Part shown: one piece after another, positions 54,846-63,253 of the stretch
How positions within the stretch are numbered: the first letter of the stretch is position 1
How the letters are laid out: each line of letters opens with the position of its first letter
Assembly (NCBI RefSeq): GCF_020723905.1
Contig: NZ_DYHZ01000005.1
Span: 62,001-126,000, forward strand
From: Anaerolinea thermophila
GTDB lineage: Bacteria; Chloroflexota; Anaerolineae; Anaerolineales; Anaerolineaceae
Length of the DNA stretch: 64,000 nt
Direction of reading: 5' to 3'
Notes under the pieces: generated by a model
Seen by the model: only the letters and a program-made list of their open reading frames with translations
Told to the model about the DNA's origin: nothing
The model's database searches: none
Translations under genes and position numbers: made by a program

Positions 54846-57146
54846 TTATCCGTTTCTCTTCGTGGCTTTCCATCCCGCAATTGCCGCCTGTCCCAGCGAT
54901 AACCCGCCGTCATTTGGAGGGACAATCTTGTGGAAGAAAACCCTGAACCCATGTTGTTCAAGAAGCGTTTTGGCTTTTTGAACCAGAACTCGATTTTGCC
55001 ATACACCACCTGAACAGGCTACCGTATTGATTCCGGTTTCTGAACGGATGGTTTCACTGGCGTAGAGGGCAACTGTTGCTACCCAGTTGTGGAATTTTGC
55101 TGAGATTGTCGAAGGTGGGGTGCCGGCCAGCCAGTCGTTCAGTATCTCTTGCCATAATGTGCCTAATTTTATCTCATCCTCTTGTAGGATGACGGAATAT
55201 GTACCCGTTTCCTTGGGATCGCATATGGTTTCCAGCATAATAGCAGCCTGGGCTTCATAACTGGCTTCATGCCGTAATCCGATGCAGGATGAAACAGCAT
55301 CGAAGAGCCTGCCCATACTTGAAGTCCATGGGGCATTAATTCGGTGTTTCAGTTGCGAATGAAGCAAAGTCAGTTCATCTCCACACAGAGCTGAGCAGGG
55401 CGGTAAATGTTCTTCCCATGGAATGCCGGCATGCCAGAGATGCGCCAGCGCTGTACGGGCAGGTTTTCGTATCGATGCATCACCACCCGGCAACGGAATA
55501 TATTCCAGATGGAAGCGGCGATGATATCCGCTGTACCCACCGACCAGAATTTCACCTCCCCAGATAGCGCGGTCTTCACCCAGCCCGGTGCCATCAAAGA
55601 TTAATCCAATGACAGGATCATCCGTGTCCCATTGATGTTCCACCAGACAGGAGGCCAGATGGGCGTGATGGTGTTGAATACGAATTAATGGGAGGTTTTC
55701 CCGTTCGCTACGGGCTTCTGCGTATCGTGTGGCCATGTAATCGGGGTGTAAATCACAAGCCAGGACTTCGGGAACTGTTTTAAAGACATTCTGGTAATGC
55801 TCGATCCCCTCTACAAAAGAATTGAGCGTTTCCAGATTCTCCATATCTCCAATGTGGTGGCTCAGGAACGCATACCGTTCGCGAGTGAGACAGAAGGTAT
55901 TTTTCAATTCTGCTCCCGCCGCTAAAATGGGTGGAAAGTGAAATGGGAGAGATATCGTGTCGGGAGCATATCCTCGCGCCCGACGTATGGGAAGAAAACC
56001 GCCTGCCGAAACGGCCACTACAGAATCATCTACCCGCATATGAATTGGTCGGTTATGCAACAAAAACGCATCGGCGATGTTTTGTAAGCGAGTGAGCCCT
56101 TCTTCATCTTCGTAGGCAATCGGTTCTTCGCTGAGATTGCCGCTGGTCATTACCAGCACCTCAGGGAAACCTTCTCCTGGTTCTAGAAGCAAATAATGCA
56201 ACGGCGTGTAGGGTAACATCACACCAATGGTATCCACATCCGGAGAAACATCCTGCACCACTCGCGCATCTTTTTTCTTACGCAATAAAACGATGGGTTT
56301 TTGGCGCGAGAGGAGGATAGCCTTTTCTTCTTCGTTTATTTCAGCAATCTTTTCCACTCTGGAAAGATCAAATACCATGACAGCAAAGGGTTTATCACTC
56401 CGTTTTTTGCGGTTGCGCAGGGCCCTCACAGCTTTTTCGTTTGAAGCGTCGCAGGCCAGGTGGAACCCTCCCAGTCCCTTAATCGCAACAATGGCTCCTC
56501 CTTTGAGAAGTTGACGGGCTTTCTGGAGAGCATCTTCTCTCTCCGCAACCCGCTGACCTTTCACCTCTAACCAGAGGTACGGGCCGCATTCAGGACAGGC
56601 GATGGGTTGGGCATGGAACCGCCGATCCAGAGGATTAGTGTATTCCTCCTGGCATGCAGGGCACAGATCAAAAGAAGCCATGGTCGTGTTAGGGCGATCA
56701 TAAGGGATGCCCTTGATAATGGTAAATCGCGGTCCGCAATTGGTGCAGTTGATAAACGGATAGCGGTACCTGCGATCGTTTGGGTCAGATAATTCTCGCA
56801 GACAGTCTTCGCAAATGCTGATATCGGGCGATACAGGTAGAAACTGGCTCTCGGAATCTGCACTCTCCAGAATCAGGAATTCAGTAGCCCCATTGGGATG
56901 GGTTTCGGTTACCTTGATGTGGTCTAACCGTGCCAGGGGAGGGGGATTATTCTGCAATGTGTGGAGAAACTGTTCCACGCATTTTCGAGTGCCGCATATT
57001 TCAATTTCCACCCCACTGGAGGTGTTTCGAACCCATCCAGTCAAAGAATTTTTAACCGCTTCCTGATAGACAAAGGGACGGAAGCCTACTCCCTGCACTA
57101 TGCCCCTGACTAATATTTTCACACAATAAAGATCTGTGTCAATCAT
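54846..57146 (-). CDS. hypF: Carbamoyltransferase HypF
   Basis: This 766-residue multidomain enzyme transfers the carbamoyl group of carbamoyl phosphate to HypE. In order it has an acylphosphatase domain (VRGIVQGVGFRPFVYQEA, residues about 13-30) and two zinc-finger motifs with CEDCLREL/CTNCGPRF and CPACQEEY/CPECGPYL. A YrdC-like domain (GGAIVAIKGLGGFHLACDA) and a Kae1-like C-terminal domain with HHHAHLASCLVEH and CSGGVWQN follow. The start at 57146 overlaps the hypB stop (ATGA) and is preferred to a longer in-frame start. Confidence 0.96.
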   Translation of the reverse strand: MIDTDLYCVKILVRGIVQGVGFRPFVYQEAVKNSLTGWVRNTSSGVEIEICGTRKCVEQFLHTLQNNPPPLARLDHIKVTETHPNGATEFLILESADSESQFLPVSPDISICEDCLRELSDPNDRRYRYPFINCTNCGPRFTIIKGIPYDRPNTTMASFDLCPACQEEYTNPLDRRFHAQPIACPECGPYLWLEVKGQRVAEREDALQKARQLLKGGAIVAIKGLGGFHLACDASNEKAVRALRNRKKRSDKPFAVMVFDLSRVEKIAEINEEEKAILLSRQKPIVLLRKKKDARVVQDVSPDVDTIGVMLPYTPLHYLLLEPGEGFPEVLVMTSGNLSEEPIAYEDEEGLTRLQNIADAFLLHNRPIHMRVDDSVVAVSAGGFLPIRRARGYAPDTISLPFHFPPILAAGAELKNTFCLTRERYAFLSHHIGDMENLETLNSFVEGIEHYQNVFKTVPEVLACDLHPDYMATRYAEARSERENLPLIRIQHHHAHLASCLVEHQWDTDDPVIGLIFDGTGLGEDRAIWGGEILVGGYSGYHRRFHLEYIPLPGGDASIRKPARTALAHLWHAGIPWEEHLPPCSALCGDELTLLHSQLKHRINAPWTSSMGRLFDAVSSCIGLRHEASYEAQAAIMLETICDPKETGTYSVILQEDEIKLGTLWQEILNDWLAGTPPSTISAKFHNWVATVALYASETIRSETGINTVACSGGVWQNRVLVQKAKTLLEQHGFRVFFHKIVPPNDGGLSLGQAAIAGWKATKRNG

Positions 57147-57808
57147 GAGCGATTCGTTTGAATTTGAGCAGAGAGCCACTGCACCCACTCTTCAATTCCC
57201 TCACCTGTTTTGCAGGAAACCGGGAATGTTACCAGACCTGGATTTAGCATCTCCACTCCTTGCCGGAAGTAATCCATATTGAAATTCACATACGGCATAA
57301 GGTCGGTTTTGTTAATAATCAAAACCTGGATGCCTCGATAGATCGCAGGGTATTTGTACGGCTTATCGTCTCCTTCGGGTATCGAAGCAATGAGCACATT
57401 AATGTGAGTACCCAGTTGAAAAGCCGCTGGACAGACCAGATTTCCCACGTTTTCAATGATCACGACATCCAGTTGCTCCAGGGGTAATTTTTCCAGTCCT
57501 TTGCTCACCATGATAGCGTCTAGATGGCAATCGCCGCCGGTGTTGATCTGTACAGCAGGAATGCCCACTGCGTTGACTTTGTCGGCGTCAATGGTGACCG
57601 GTGCAGTATCCCCTTCAAGCACACCAATTCGAAATGAAGGGCTAAGGGCTTTGATGGTTTGTAAAATAAAGGAGGTTTTCCCTGCACCGGGAGATGCCAT
57701 CAGGTTGATAGAGAAAATTTTCCGGTCATCCAGTAATTTTCGGTTCAGGTGTGCCACCTGATCGTTTGCGCTGAGAATATTTTCCACAACAGTGACTCGA
57801 TTGCTCAT
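57143..57808 (-). CDS. hypB: Hydrogenase nickel incorporation GTPase HypB
   Basis: This 221-residue SIMIBI GTPase inserts nickel into [NiFe] hydrogenase with HypA. The P-loop is SPGAGKT at residues 39-45. The metal/switch site shows GGDCHLDA and NVGNLVCPAAFQLG, and VLIINKTDLMPYV is the base-specificity motif. It lacks the N-terminal His-rich or CxxCGC nickel-storage region. It overlaps hypA and hypF by ATGA. Confidence 0.96.
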   Translation of the reverse strand: MSNRVTVVENILSANDQVAHLNRKLLDDRKIFSINLMASPGAGKTSFILQTIKALSPSFRIGVLEGDTAPVTIDADKVNAVGIPAVQINTGGDCHLDAIMVSKGLEKLPLEQLDVVIIENVGNLVCPAAFQLGTHINVLIASIPEGDDKPYKYPAIYRGIQVLIINKTDLMPYVNFNMDYFRQGVEMLNPGLVTFPVSCKTGEGIEEWVQWLSAQIQTNRS

Positions 57809-58164
57809 TTTTCCTCCGTAGCCGTTTCAATTGCAATACTGTCCAGGTAAAACTCTTCTCCCTGTAATACTTTAATCCTTGTGCTGGAGCAGCTTGGACA
57901 GGGGGTTAAATCTGCAGGAATCTCATAGGTATATTCACAATCCAGACACAATAACTGGGCGGGAATTCGTTCAAAATGAAGAACGGCGCCTTGACAGAGA
58001 GTATTCTGGCTGATGATGTCCCAGTAGAACTGAATGGAATCGTCTACAATGCTGGACAACCGCCCGATAACCAGATAAATATCTGTTACCCGGGTGGCGT
58101 GATGTTGCTCTGCATACTGGAGCGAGAGGTTAAGGATATGTTCGGTTACCGATAATTCGTGCAC
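57805..58164 (-). CDS. hypA: Hydrogenase nickel chaperone HypA
   Basis: This 119-residue protein begins MHELSVTEHIL. H2 is the nickel ligand. A zinc site C73-x2-C76...C89-x2-C92 lies in LLCLDCEYTYEIPADLTPCPSCSS. It delivers nickel to HypB and the large subunit. It is the first hyp gene and follows the cNMP-domain gene by 19 nt. Confidence 0.96.
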   Translation of the reverse strand: MHELSVTEHILNLSLQYAEQHHATRVTDIYLVIGRLSSIVDDSIQFYWDIISQNTLCQGAVLHFERIPAQLLCLDCEYTYEIPADLTPCPSCSSTRIKVLQGEEFYLDSIAIETATEEK

Positions 58165-58183
58165 AACGTGATTATACCTGTAA

Positions 58184-58699
58184 TTATTCTGAAAATTCCA
58201 GTGTATCCTCTTTATGAATTTGTGAGGCTTGTTCTCGAATCACCTGTAATAAATTGATGCGGCTTTGCATTAAGGTAGTTGCCGCAAGGTTGGCAACTCT
58301 TTGGATGATCTGGTATCCTACGGAGGGAACTTCATCGCAAATTTTTTGTAGCGCTTCAGCATTAATGCAAAGCACGGTGCTCCGGCGAATGCTTTGGGCA
58401 GTCTCAAGTCGCTGACGAATCATTGAGGTCATGGAAGACCACCCAATGATATCCAGAGGTTCTGCCTTTGCAATGATCACCTCACCATAACCGGGGGCGT
58501 AACACGAGAGTTTTACTTCTCCATCCAGCAAAATATACAGGGTTCGATCTACATCGCCCTCTTTAAACAGAATTTCCTGCGGCGGAATCTCGCGAAGATG
58601 GCTGATTTGTGCCAGCTTGAAGAGAATCTCCGAAGAGAATCCATGGAAGAGAGGAATGCTCTGAAAGATTTCAGTAAGGTTTGTAGACTGCAAATTCAT
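58184..58699 (-). CDS. Cyclic-nucleotide-binding-domain protein without HTH
   Basis: The 171-residue protein is a Crp/Fnr-type sensor domain. It has PLFHGFSSEILFKLAQISHLREIPPQEILFKEGD, TLYILLDGEVKLSCYAPGYGEVIIAKAEPLDIIGWSSM, and the dimer helix with RVANLAATTLMQSRINLL. The usual C-terminal HTH is absent, so it cannot be a classical DNA-binding Crp. No Cys cluster like that of Fnr is present. It leads the hyp cluster and lies just after the NuoE/F genes, so it may sense a ligand and act through protein contacts (inference). Confidence 0.85.
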   Translation of the reverse strand: MNLQSTNLTEIFQSIPLFHGFSSEILFKLAQISHLREIPPQEILFKEGDVDRTLYILLDGEVKLSCYAPGYGEVIIAKAEPLDIIGWSSMTSMIRQRLETAQSIRRSTVLCINAEALQKICDEVPSVGYQIIQRVANLAATTLMQSRINLLQVIREQASQIHKEDTLEFSE

Positions 58700-58775
58700 T
58701 CTGAAGCGTTTTTATCATTATCAAGGCAGTTTCTAAAGTGCAGTGTGTCATCATCCCAATCGAAAATTGTCATGC

Positions 58776-58804
58776 AAAAAGAAGAGCCCCATGAGCGGGG
58801 CTCT
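58776..58804 (-). terminator. Terminator after the second NuoF gene
   Basis: On the minus strand AGAGCCCC (complement of 58797-58804) pairs with GGGGCTCT (complement of 58783-58790), followed by TCTTTTTGC. It lies about 20 nt after the stop at 58823, so it separates the NuoE/F operon from the cNMP-hyp operon. Confidence 0.88.
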
Positions 58805-58822
58805 CATTCAAATGCTTTGCCC

Positions 58823-60469
58823 TTATGCTTCCTGAGGACTCTTTTCTGGCACCATGGTACACACGCCGGTCGGACAGACACCTAAACGAATGTGGGCTTC
58901 TACTTCGGCGCGGAAGTACTTCAGGATGTCTTTAATCGGCGTTGCCGCTGTTTGTCCCAGTCCGCAATTAGACAGATTTACCAGGTTATCACTCAGACTT
59001 AAAAGTTCATCCAGATCTTTGAGCACCCCTTGACCTTCAGAAATGCGTTGCAGGATTTGATATGCCCGATAGGTGCCAATTCGGCAGGGGGTGCACTTTC
59101 CGCAACTTTCTTTCCGGAAGAAGTTCACCAGCACTTTGGCTAAATCCACAACACAGGTGTCTTCATCGCAAATAAGCAATGCTCCTGAACCAAGAGATAC
59201 CCCGGCTTTGTTATAGGAATCAAAATCCATGGGAGTATCCTGAAGGCTGGCTGGAATGACAGACCCTGAAGATCCACCCGTCTGAGCCAGTTTGAAGGTG
59301 CGACCGTTTTTCATCCCCCGGGCGTAAATAGCGATCACTTCCCGGAGGGTGATTCCCATGGGAACTTCAATCAACCCCGTGTTGTTCACGTTGCCCAGAA
59401 TGGTGTAAACCTTGGTTCCGGGACTGCTGGGAGTGCCAAATTTCCGATACCACTCGGCACCGTTGCGCAGGATGGGAGGAATATTTGCCAGTGTTTCAAC
59501 ATTGTTGACCAGAGTAGGTTTTCCCCATAAACCATGCGTGGTTGGATAGGGTGGACGGGCGCGCGGTTCTCCCCGTTTTCCTTCAATAGACTCAATCAGG
59601 GCTGTTTCTTCGCCGCAAATATACGCTCCCGCGCCGGAGTGGATATGAATTTCGAAGTGAAAATCGGTACCAAAAATATTTTTCCCCAGGAAACCATATT
59701 CTTTTGCCTGAGCAATGGCGACGTTCAGGCGTTCCTGCGCCAGGGCGTATTCCCCGCGCACATAGATATAGCCTTCATCGGCTCCCACCGCATAGCCGGC
59801 AATTGCCATGGCTTCCAGAATTGCATGGGGATCCCCTTCCAGGATAACCCGGTCTTTAAAAGTACCCGGTTCACTTTCATCTGCATTGCAAATGACGTAT
59901 TTTTTGCCTCCGGGGGCTTTTGCAACGAATGACCACTTCAACCCCGTTGGGAAACCCGCGCCGCCGCGTCCTTTCAGCCCGGATTTTTGAACCTCGGCAA
60001 TGACATCCTCTGGCTTCATTGAAGTGAGCACTTTACCGAGGGCGGCGTATCCATCATGCAGGATGTAATCTTCAATATTTGTAGGGTCAATCACTCCGGC
60101 GCGTTCCAGCACGATGCGCTGTTCAGCAGGAAGCGTCCCTTTTCGGGCAGTTAACCAGGCAATCCGTCCGCTTAATTCCTGGGGCGAAAGTTGCAATTCA
60201 GGAACAACCCGCCCTTTGTAGAGATGCTCTTCAACAATAAGAGGTACGTTTTCGGGCTTCACAGGTCCGTACAATACTGCTTCAGGATAAACAATGACAA
60301 CCGGGTGGACTTCATGTCGTCCCAGATCGCCTACCATGGATACTTGCACTTCATCCTGTAATCCTTTGGCTTCAATTTCCTGTTGAAAGCGCTGGAATAC
60401 TTCTTCCGCACCATACAGCATGCTTTTGGGGTCGCTGGAGATGAGAACCATCGAACGATAGATTTTCAC
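58823..60469 (-). CDS. nuoF: NuoF-like NADH-binding flavoprotein, second copy
   Basis: This 548-residue NuoF/HoxF-type subunit oxidises NADH through FMN. It shows the NADH-binding GRGGAGFPTGLKWSF, ICNADESEPGTFKDR, and FMN-binding GAGAYICGEETALIESIEGKRGEPRARPPYP. The N3-type [4Fe-4S] motif ESCGKCTPCRIGTYR...LSNCGLGQ is complete. The N-terminal thioredoxin-like domain (residues 1-100) has lost all cluster cysteines (MVLISSDPKSMLYGA). Unlike the 594-residue copy at 61039 it has no C-terminal ferredoxin tail. It starts 10 nt after nuoE. A role as the diaphorase of complex I, a hydrogenase or a formate dehydrogenase is open. Confidence 0.93.
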   Translation of the reverse strand: MKIYRSMVLISSDPKSMLYGAEEVFQRFQQEIEAKGLQDEVQVSMVGDLGRHEVHPVVIVYPEAVLYGPVKPENVPLIVEEHLYKGRVVPELQLSPQELSGRIAWLTARKGTLPAEQRIVLERAGVIDPTNIEDYILHDGYAALGKVLTSMKPEDVIAEVQKSGLKGRGGAGFPTGLKWSFVAKAPGGKKYVICNADESEPGTFKDRVILEGDPHAILEAMAIAGYAVGADEGYIYVRGEYALAQERLNVAIAQAKEYGFLGKNIFGTDFHFEIHIHSGAGAYICGEETALIESIEGKRGEPRARPPYPTTHGLWGKPTLVNNVETLANIPPILRNGAEWYRKFGTPSSPGTKVYTILGNVNNTGLIEVPMGITLREVIAIYARGMKNGRTFKLAQTGGSSGSVIPASLQDTPMDFDSYNKAGVSLGSGALLICDEDTCVVDLAKVLVNFFRKESCGKCTPCRIGTYRAYQILQRISEGQGVLKDLDELLSLSDNLVNLSNCGLGQTAATPIKDILKYFRAEVEAHIRLGVCPTGVCTMVPEKSPQEA

Positions 60470-60479
60470 GGCACCCTCC

Positions 60480-60959
60480 TTAGTTATATCGCGCCAAGAT
60501 GTCGGGGATCATCTCAGGGGTTACATTTCCATACAGGTCTTCATCAATGACAATTACAGGTCCCACACCGCAAACTCCTAAACAGGACACTGTAACCAGG
60601 CTCCATTTCTTGTCCGGTGTGGTTTCACCGGCATCAATTTTTAATTCCTGTTTCAGGCGTCGCCACACTTCGCGTCCGCCAACCACATGGCAGGGGGCGC
60701 TTTCGCAGAACAGAATGATATGGCGCCCCATCTCTTTAACATTGAGCATGTGGTAGAAAGTAGCCACTGAGAACACCTGACTTTTCGGAATCTGAAGGAG
60801 TCGGGCAACTTCTTCCAGCCCTTGAGAAGGGATATACCCGTATTCTTTATTAATGTCCTGCAGAATAGGGATGAGTTCTTCGCGCGTTTTGCCATGAACT
60901 TCTACCACGTGTTTAACAATTTCGAGGATGTTTTTTCCATGAGGTTGTTCGTTTGTCAT
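60480..60959 (-). CDS. nuoE: NuoE-like [2Fe-2S] thioredoxin-fold subunit
   Basis: This 159-residue NuoE homologue binds a [2Fe-2S] cluster by C85/C90 (CESAPC) and C126/C130 (CLGVC). The N-terminal helical bundle has LIPILQDINKEYGYIPSQGLEEVARLLQIP, and SVATFYHMLN leads into the thioredoxin fold. It works with NuoF in electron transfer from NADH. The ATG at 60959 follows GGGAGG, while a longer in-frame start would overlap the end of the other NuoF gene. A terminator hairpin lies between that gene and this ATG. Confidence 0.95.
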   Translation of the reverse strand: MTNEQPHGKNILEIVKHVVEVHGKTREELIPILQDINKEYGYIPSQGLEEVARLLQIPKSQVFSVATFYHMLNVKEMGRHIILFCESAPCHVVGGREVWRRLKQELKIDAGETTPDKKWSLVTVSCLGVCGVGPVIVIDEDLYGNVTPEMIPDILARYN

Positions 60960-60994
60960 GAGCCTGTTCCTCCCGACGAAAACATGGTGATTGG

Positions 60995-61030
60995 AAAAAA
61001 GCACGAAGGCGCCCTTTTTGAGCGCCTTCG
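60995..61030 (-). terminator. Terminator/attenuator between the two NuoE/F units
   Basis: On the minus strand CGAAGGCGC (complement of 61022-61030) pairs with GCGCCTTCG (complement of 61004-61012), and a TTTTTT run follows within 3 nt. It starts 9 nt after the stop at 61039 and ends 36 nt before the next ATG. Read-through would couple the units, and termination would favour the upstream ones. Confidence 0.8.
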
Positions 61031-61038
61031 CTGGGTCC

Positions 61039-62823
61039 TTAGTTGACAACGATCGCATTGAAGTTGCACACCTGCATACAAATTCCGCACCGTACGCAGA
61101 TGTCTGGGTCAATCTTGTGGGGCTGCCGTCTTTCGCCGGTAATGGCGTTGACCGGACAGTTACGCGCGCAGACCGTACAACCTGTGCAGGCTTCAGGCAC
61201 GATTTCATATGCGATTAACGCCCGGCATACTTTTGCTGGACAACGTTTCTCGTAAATATGGGCTTCATATTCGTGGCGGAAGTACTTCAACGTGCTGGCA
61301 ACCGGATTAGGTGCACCCTGCCCAAGCCCGCACAAACTTGCAGTGCGAATTTGTTCGCACAATTCTTCCAGCCGCTCGATATCACCGTCTTCCCCTTTCC
61401 CTTCGCAAATGCGGGTGAGAATTTCCAGCAATCGGCGGGTTCCAATTCTGCAGGGGGTGCATTTTCCGCACGATTCTTCCTGGGTGAACTCCATGAAGAA
61501 TCGTGCAATATCTACCATGCAGGTTTCTTCATCCATGACCACCATGCCCCCTGAACCCATAATCGAGCCAGCCTGGGTCAGGGACTCATAATCTACTGGC
61601 AGGTCTAAAAATTCTGCCGGCAAACATCCACCCATGGGACCACCCGTCTGGATGGCTTTGAACCCCTTATCGTCTTTGATGCCACCGCCAACATCGTAAA
61701 CAATTTCGCGTAGAGTAATACCTAAAGGAACTTCAATCAGCCCGGTATGTTTCACATCGCCTGCCAGGGCAAAGGTTTTCGTGCCTTTGCTTTTTTCAGT
61801 TCCCATGCTGGCAAACCAGTCTGCGCCTCTAAGAATGATCTGGGGAACGTTGGCATAGGTTTCCACGTTGTTGATGTTCGTCGGTTTGCCCCACAAACCG
61901 GAGACGGCGGGGAAAGGAGGACGGGGACGTGGCTCTCCCCGGCGTCCTTCGATAGAAGCCATCAGAGCGGTTTCCTCGCCGCACACAAATGCGCCAGCAC
62001 CCTGCCGAACTTCCAGATCAAATGAGAAACCTGTTCCGAGGATATTCTCTCCCAGGAAACCAAATTCTCGGGCTTGTTTGATAGCAATGTTCAAAGTCTT
62101 TACGGCTAATGGATACTCAGCACGACAGTAGATATATCCCTGCCTTGCGCCAATAGCATATGCGGCAATGATCATTCCTTCAATCACTGAATGCGGATCA
62201 GATTCAAGCACCCGGCGGTTCATAAAAGCGCCTGGATCGCCTTCATCCGCGTTACAGACCACGTATTTCATGTCTGCCTGACTGTTTCGGCAGAACTGCC
62301 ATTTCCGTCCCGTTAAGAAACCTGCGCCTCCACGACCCCTCAGACCCGAACGGGTTACCTCATCAATGACCTGTTCCGGGGTCATTTCTGAGAGGACCTT
62401 TGCCAGCGCCATGTAACCATCTTCTGCAATGTAATCCTCGATGTTATTGGGGTCAATGACTCCGCAATTGCGCAAGACGACCCGCACCTCTTTGGCTTTG
62501 GGAGCACCCAGTTCTTCATCTACCACTTTTTTCTCTTGAGCGCGGAATTTTTCAACAATCCGCCCCTTTAAGAAGTGCTCCTCTACCAGATAAGGGATAT
62601 CATCGGGGCTTAAGCAGGCATAATGTACCCCTTCAGGGTAAACAATCATGTCGGGACCAAATAAGACGGGGTCGCCAATTCGCGATGTCTCTAAAACCTG
62701 AATTTCGTCGATGAGCCCCTGTGCTACTAACTCATCATTTAAGGCATCAATAATTTGATGTGCCCCTCGCTTCACGCACTCAGGATCCACCGACACCAGT
62801 ACATGTGATCGGTAAAATGCCAT
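61039..62823 (-). CDS. NuoF/HndC-type subunit with C-terminal 2[4Fe-4S] ferredoxin
   Basis: This 594-residue protein matches the NADH-binding subunit of bifurcating [FeFe] hydrogenases and related enzymes (HydB/HndC). The N-terminal thioredoxin-like domain retains one Cys (C16) instead of four. The NADH site GRGGAGFLTGRKWQF and FMN site GAGAFVCGEETALMASIEGRRGEPRPRPPFP follow, then the [4Fe-4S] motif ESCGKCTPCRIGTRR...SLCGLGQ. The C-terminal ferredoxin has CTGCTVCARNCPVNAI and CVRCGICMQVCNFNAI. No [FeFe] hydrogenase gene follows within the window, where such operons usually place it, so its partner is unknown. AGGTGG precedes the ATG. Confidence 0.93.
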   Translation of the reverse strand: MAFYRSHVLVSVDPECVKRGAHQIIDALNDELVAQGLIDEIQVLETSRIGDPVLFGPDMIVYPEGVHYACLSPDDIPYLVEEHFLKGRIVEKFRAQEKKVVDEELGAPKAKEVRVVLRNCGVIDPNNIEDYIAEDGYMALAKVLSEMTPEQVIDEVTRSGLRGRGGAGFLTGRKWQFCRNSQADMKYVVCNADEGDPGAFMNRRVLESDPHSVIEGMIIAAYAIGARQGYIYCRAEYPLAVKTLNIAIKQAREFGFLGENILGTGFSFDLEVRQGAGAFVCGEETALMASIEGRRGEPRPRPPFPAVSGLWGKPTNINNVETYANVPQIILRGADWFASMGTEKSKGTKTFALAGDVKHTGLIEVPLGITLREIVYDVGGGIKDDKGFKAIQTGGPMGGCLPAEFLDLPVDYESLTQAGSIMGSGGMVVMDEETCMVDIARFFMEFTQEESCGKCTPCRIGTRRLLEILTRICEGKGEDGDIERLEELCEQIRTASLCGLGQGAPNPVASTLKYFRHEYEAHIYEKRCPAKVCRALIAYEIVPEACTGCTVCARNCPVNAITGERRQPHKIDPDICVRCGICMQVCNFNAIVVN

Positions 62824-62868
62824 AAACCACCTTCTATTCTTTTAGGATCAGGACAAGGCGGTAAATCC

Positions 62869-63237
62869 TTAACCTTCTAATAAATGATCTTTTACCACCT
62901 GTCCGTTCAGGACATGCTCTTTCATAATGCGAATGGCAGCATCAGGAGTCACCTTTCCATAAGTGACTTTTGGCTGTTCTCCAATAACAACCTGAACAAT
63001 CGGTTCGTATGAATCCCAGCCAATGTTGCCCGTCTGTCTGACTGTAATTCCGGAAAGATTTTCTTTTTCAATGAATTCAAGGATGGCTTTTAGAGTTTCA
63101 CGGGCTCCCGCAGCAATGCCCACAGTGCCCATTCCCACAATAATCTGAACCTCCCCTGAAGCGGTTTTTACCTTCCGCTTTTCCAAGGCCTGTTCCCGCA
63201 ATTTTTTCAGATCCTCAAGGCTTTTTACCCTGTCCAT
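62869..63237 (-). CDS. HndB-like ferredoxin-fold protein lacking all cysteines
   Basis: This 122-residue protein has the thioredoxin-like [2Fe-2S] ferredoxin fold seen in HndB. It shows EVQIIVGMGTVGIAAGARETLKAI, TVRQTGNIGWDSYEPIVQVVI and KVTYGKVTPDAAIRIMKEHVLNGQVV. In cluster-binding relatives the segments read MGTCGIAAGAR and TGCIGLC, whereas here the ligand positions are V39, N71 and D75. The whole protein contains no Cys. It therefore probably has a structural or docking role rather than carrying electrons. The ATG at 63237 follows GGAGA, and the longer frame overlaps the next gene. Confidence 0.85.
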   Translation of the reverse strand: MDRVKSLEDLKKLREQALEKRKVKTASGEVQIIVGMGTVGIAAGARETLKAILEFIEKENLSGITVRQTGNIGWDSYEPIVQVVIGEQPKVTYGKVTPDAAIRIMKEHVLNGQVVKDHLLEG

Positions 63238-63253
63238 ACATGTCTCCTCATGA

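Noticed and set aside
60960-61208. Longer NuoE frame starting at 61208
   Set aside because: It would overlap the end of the upstream NuoF gene and run through a terminator hairpin. The ATG at 60959 has a GGGAGG ribosome binding site and the NuoE family start.
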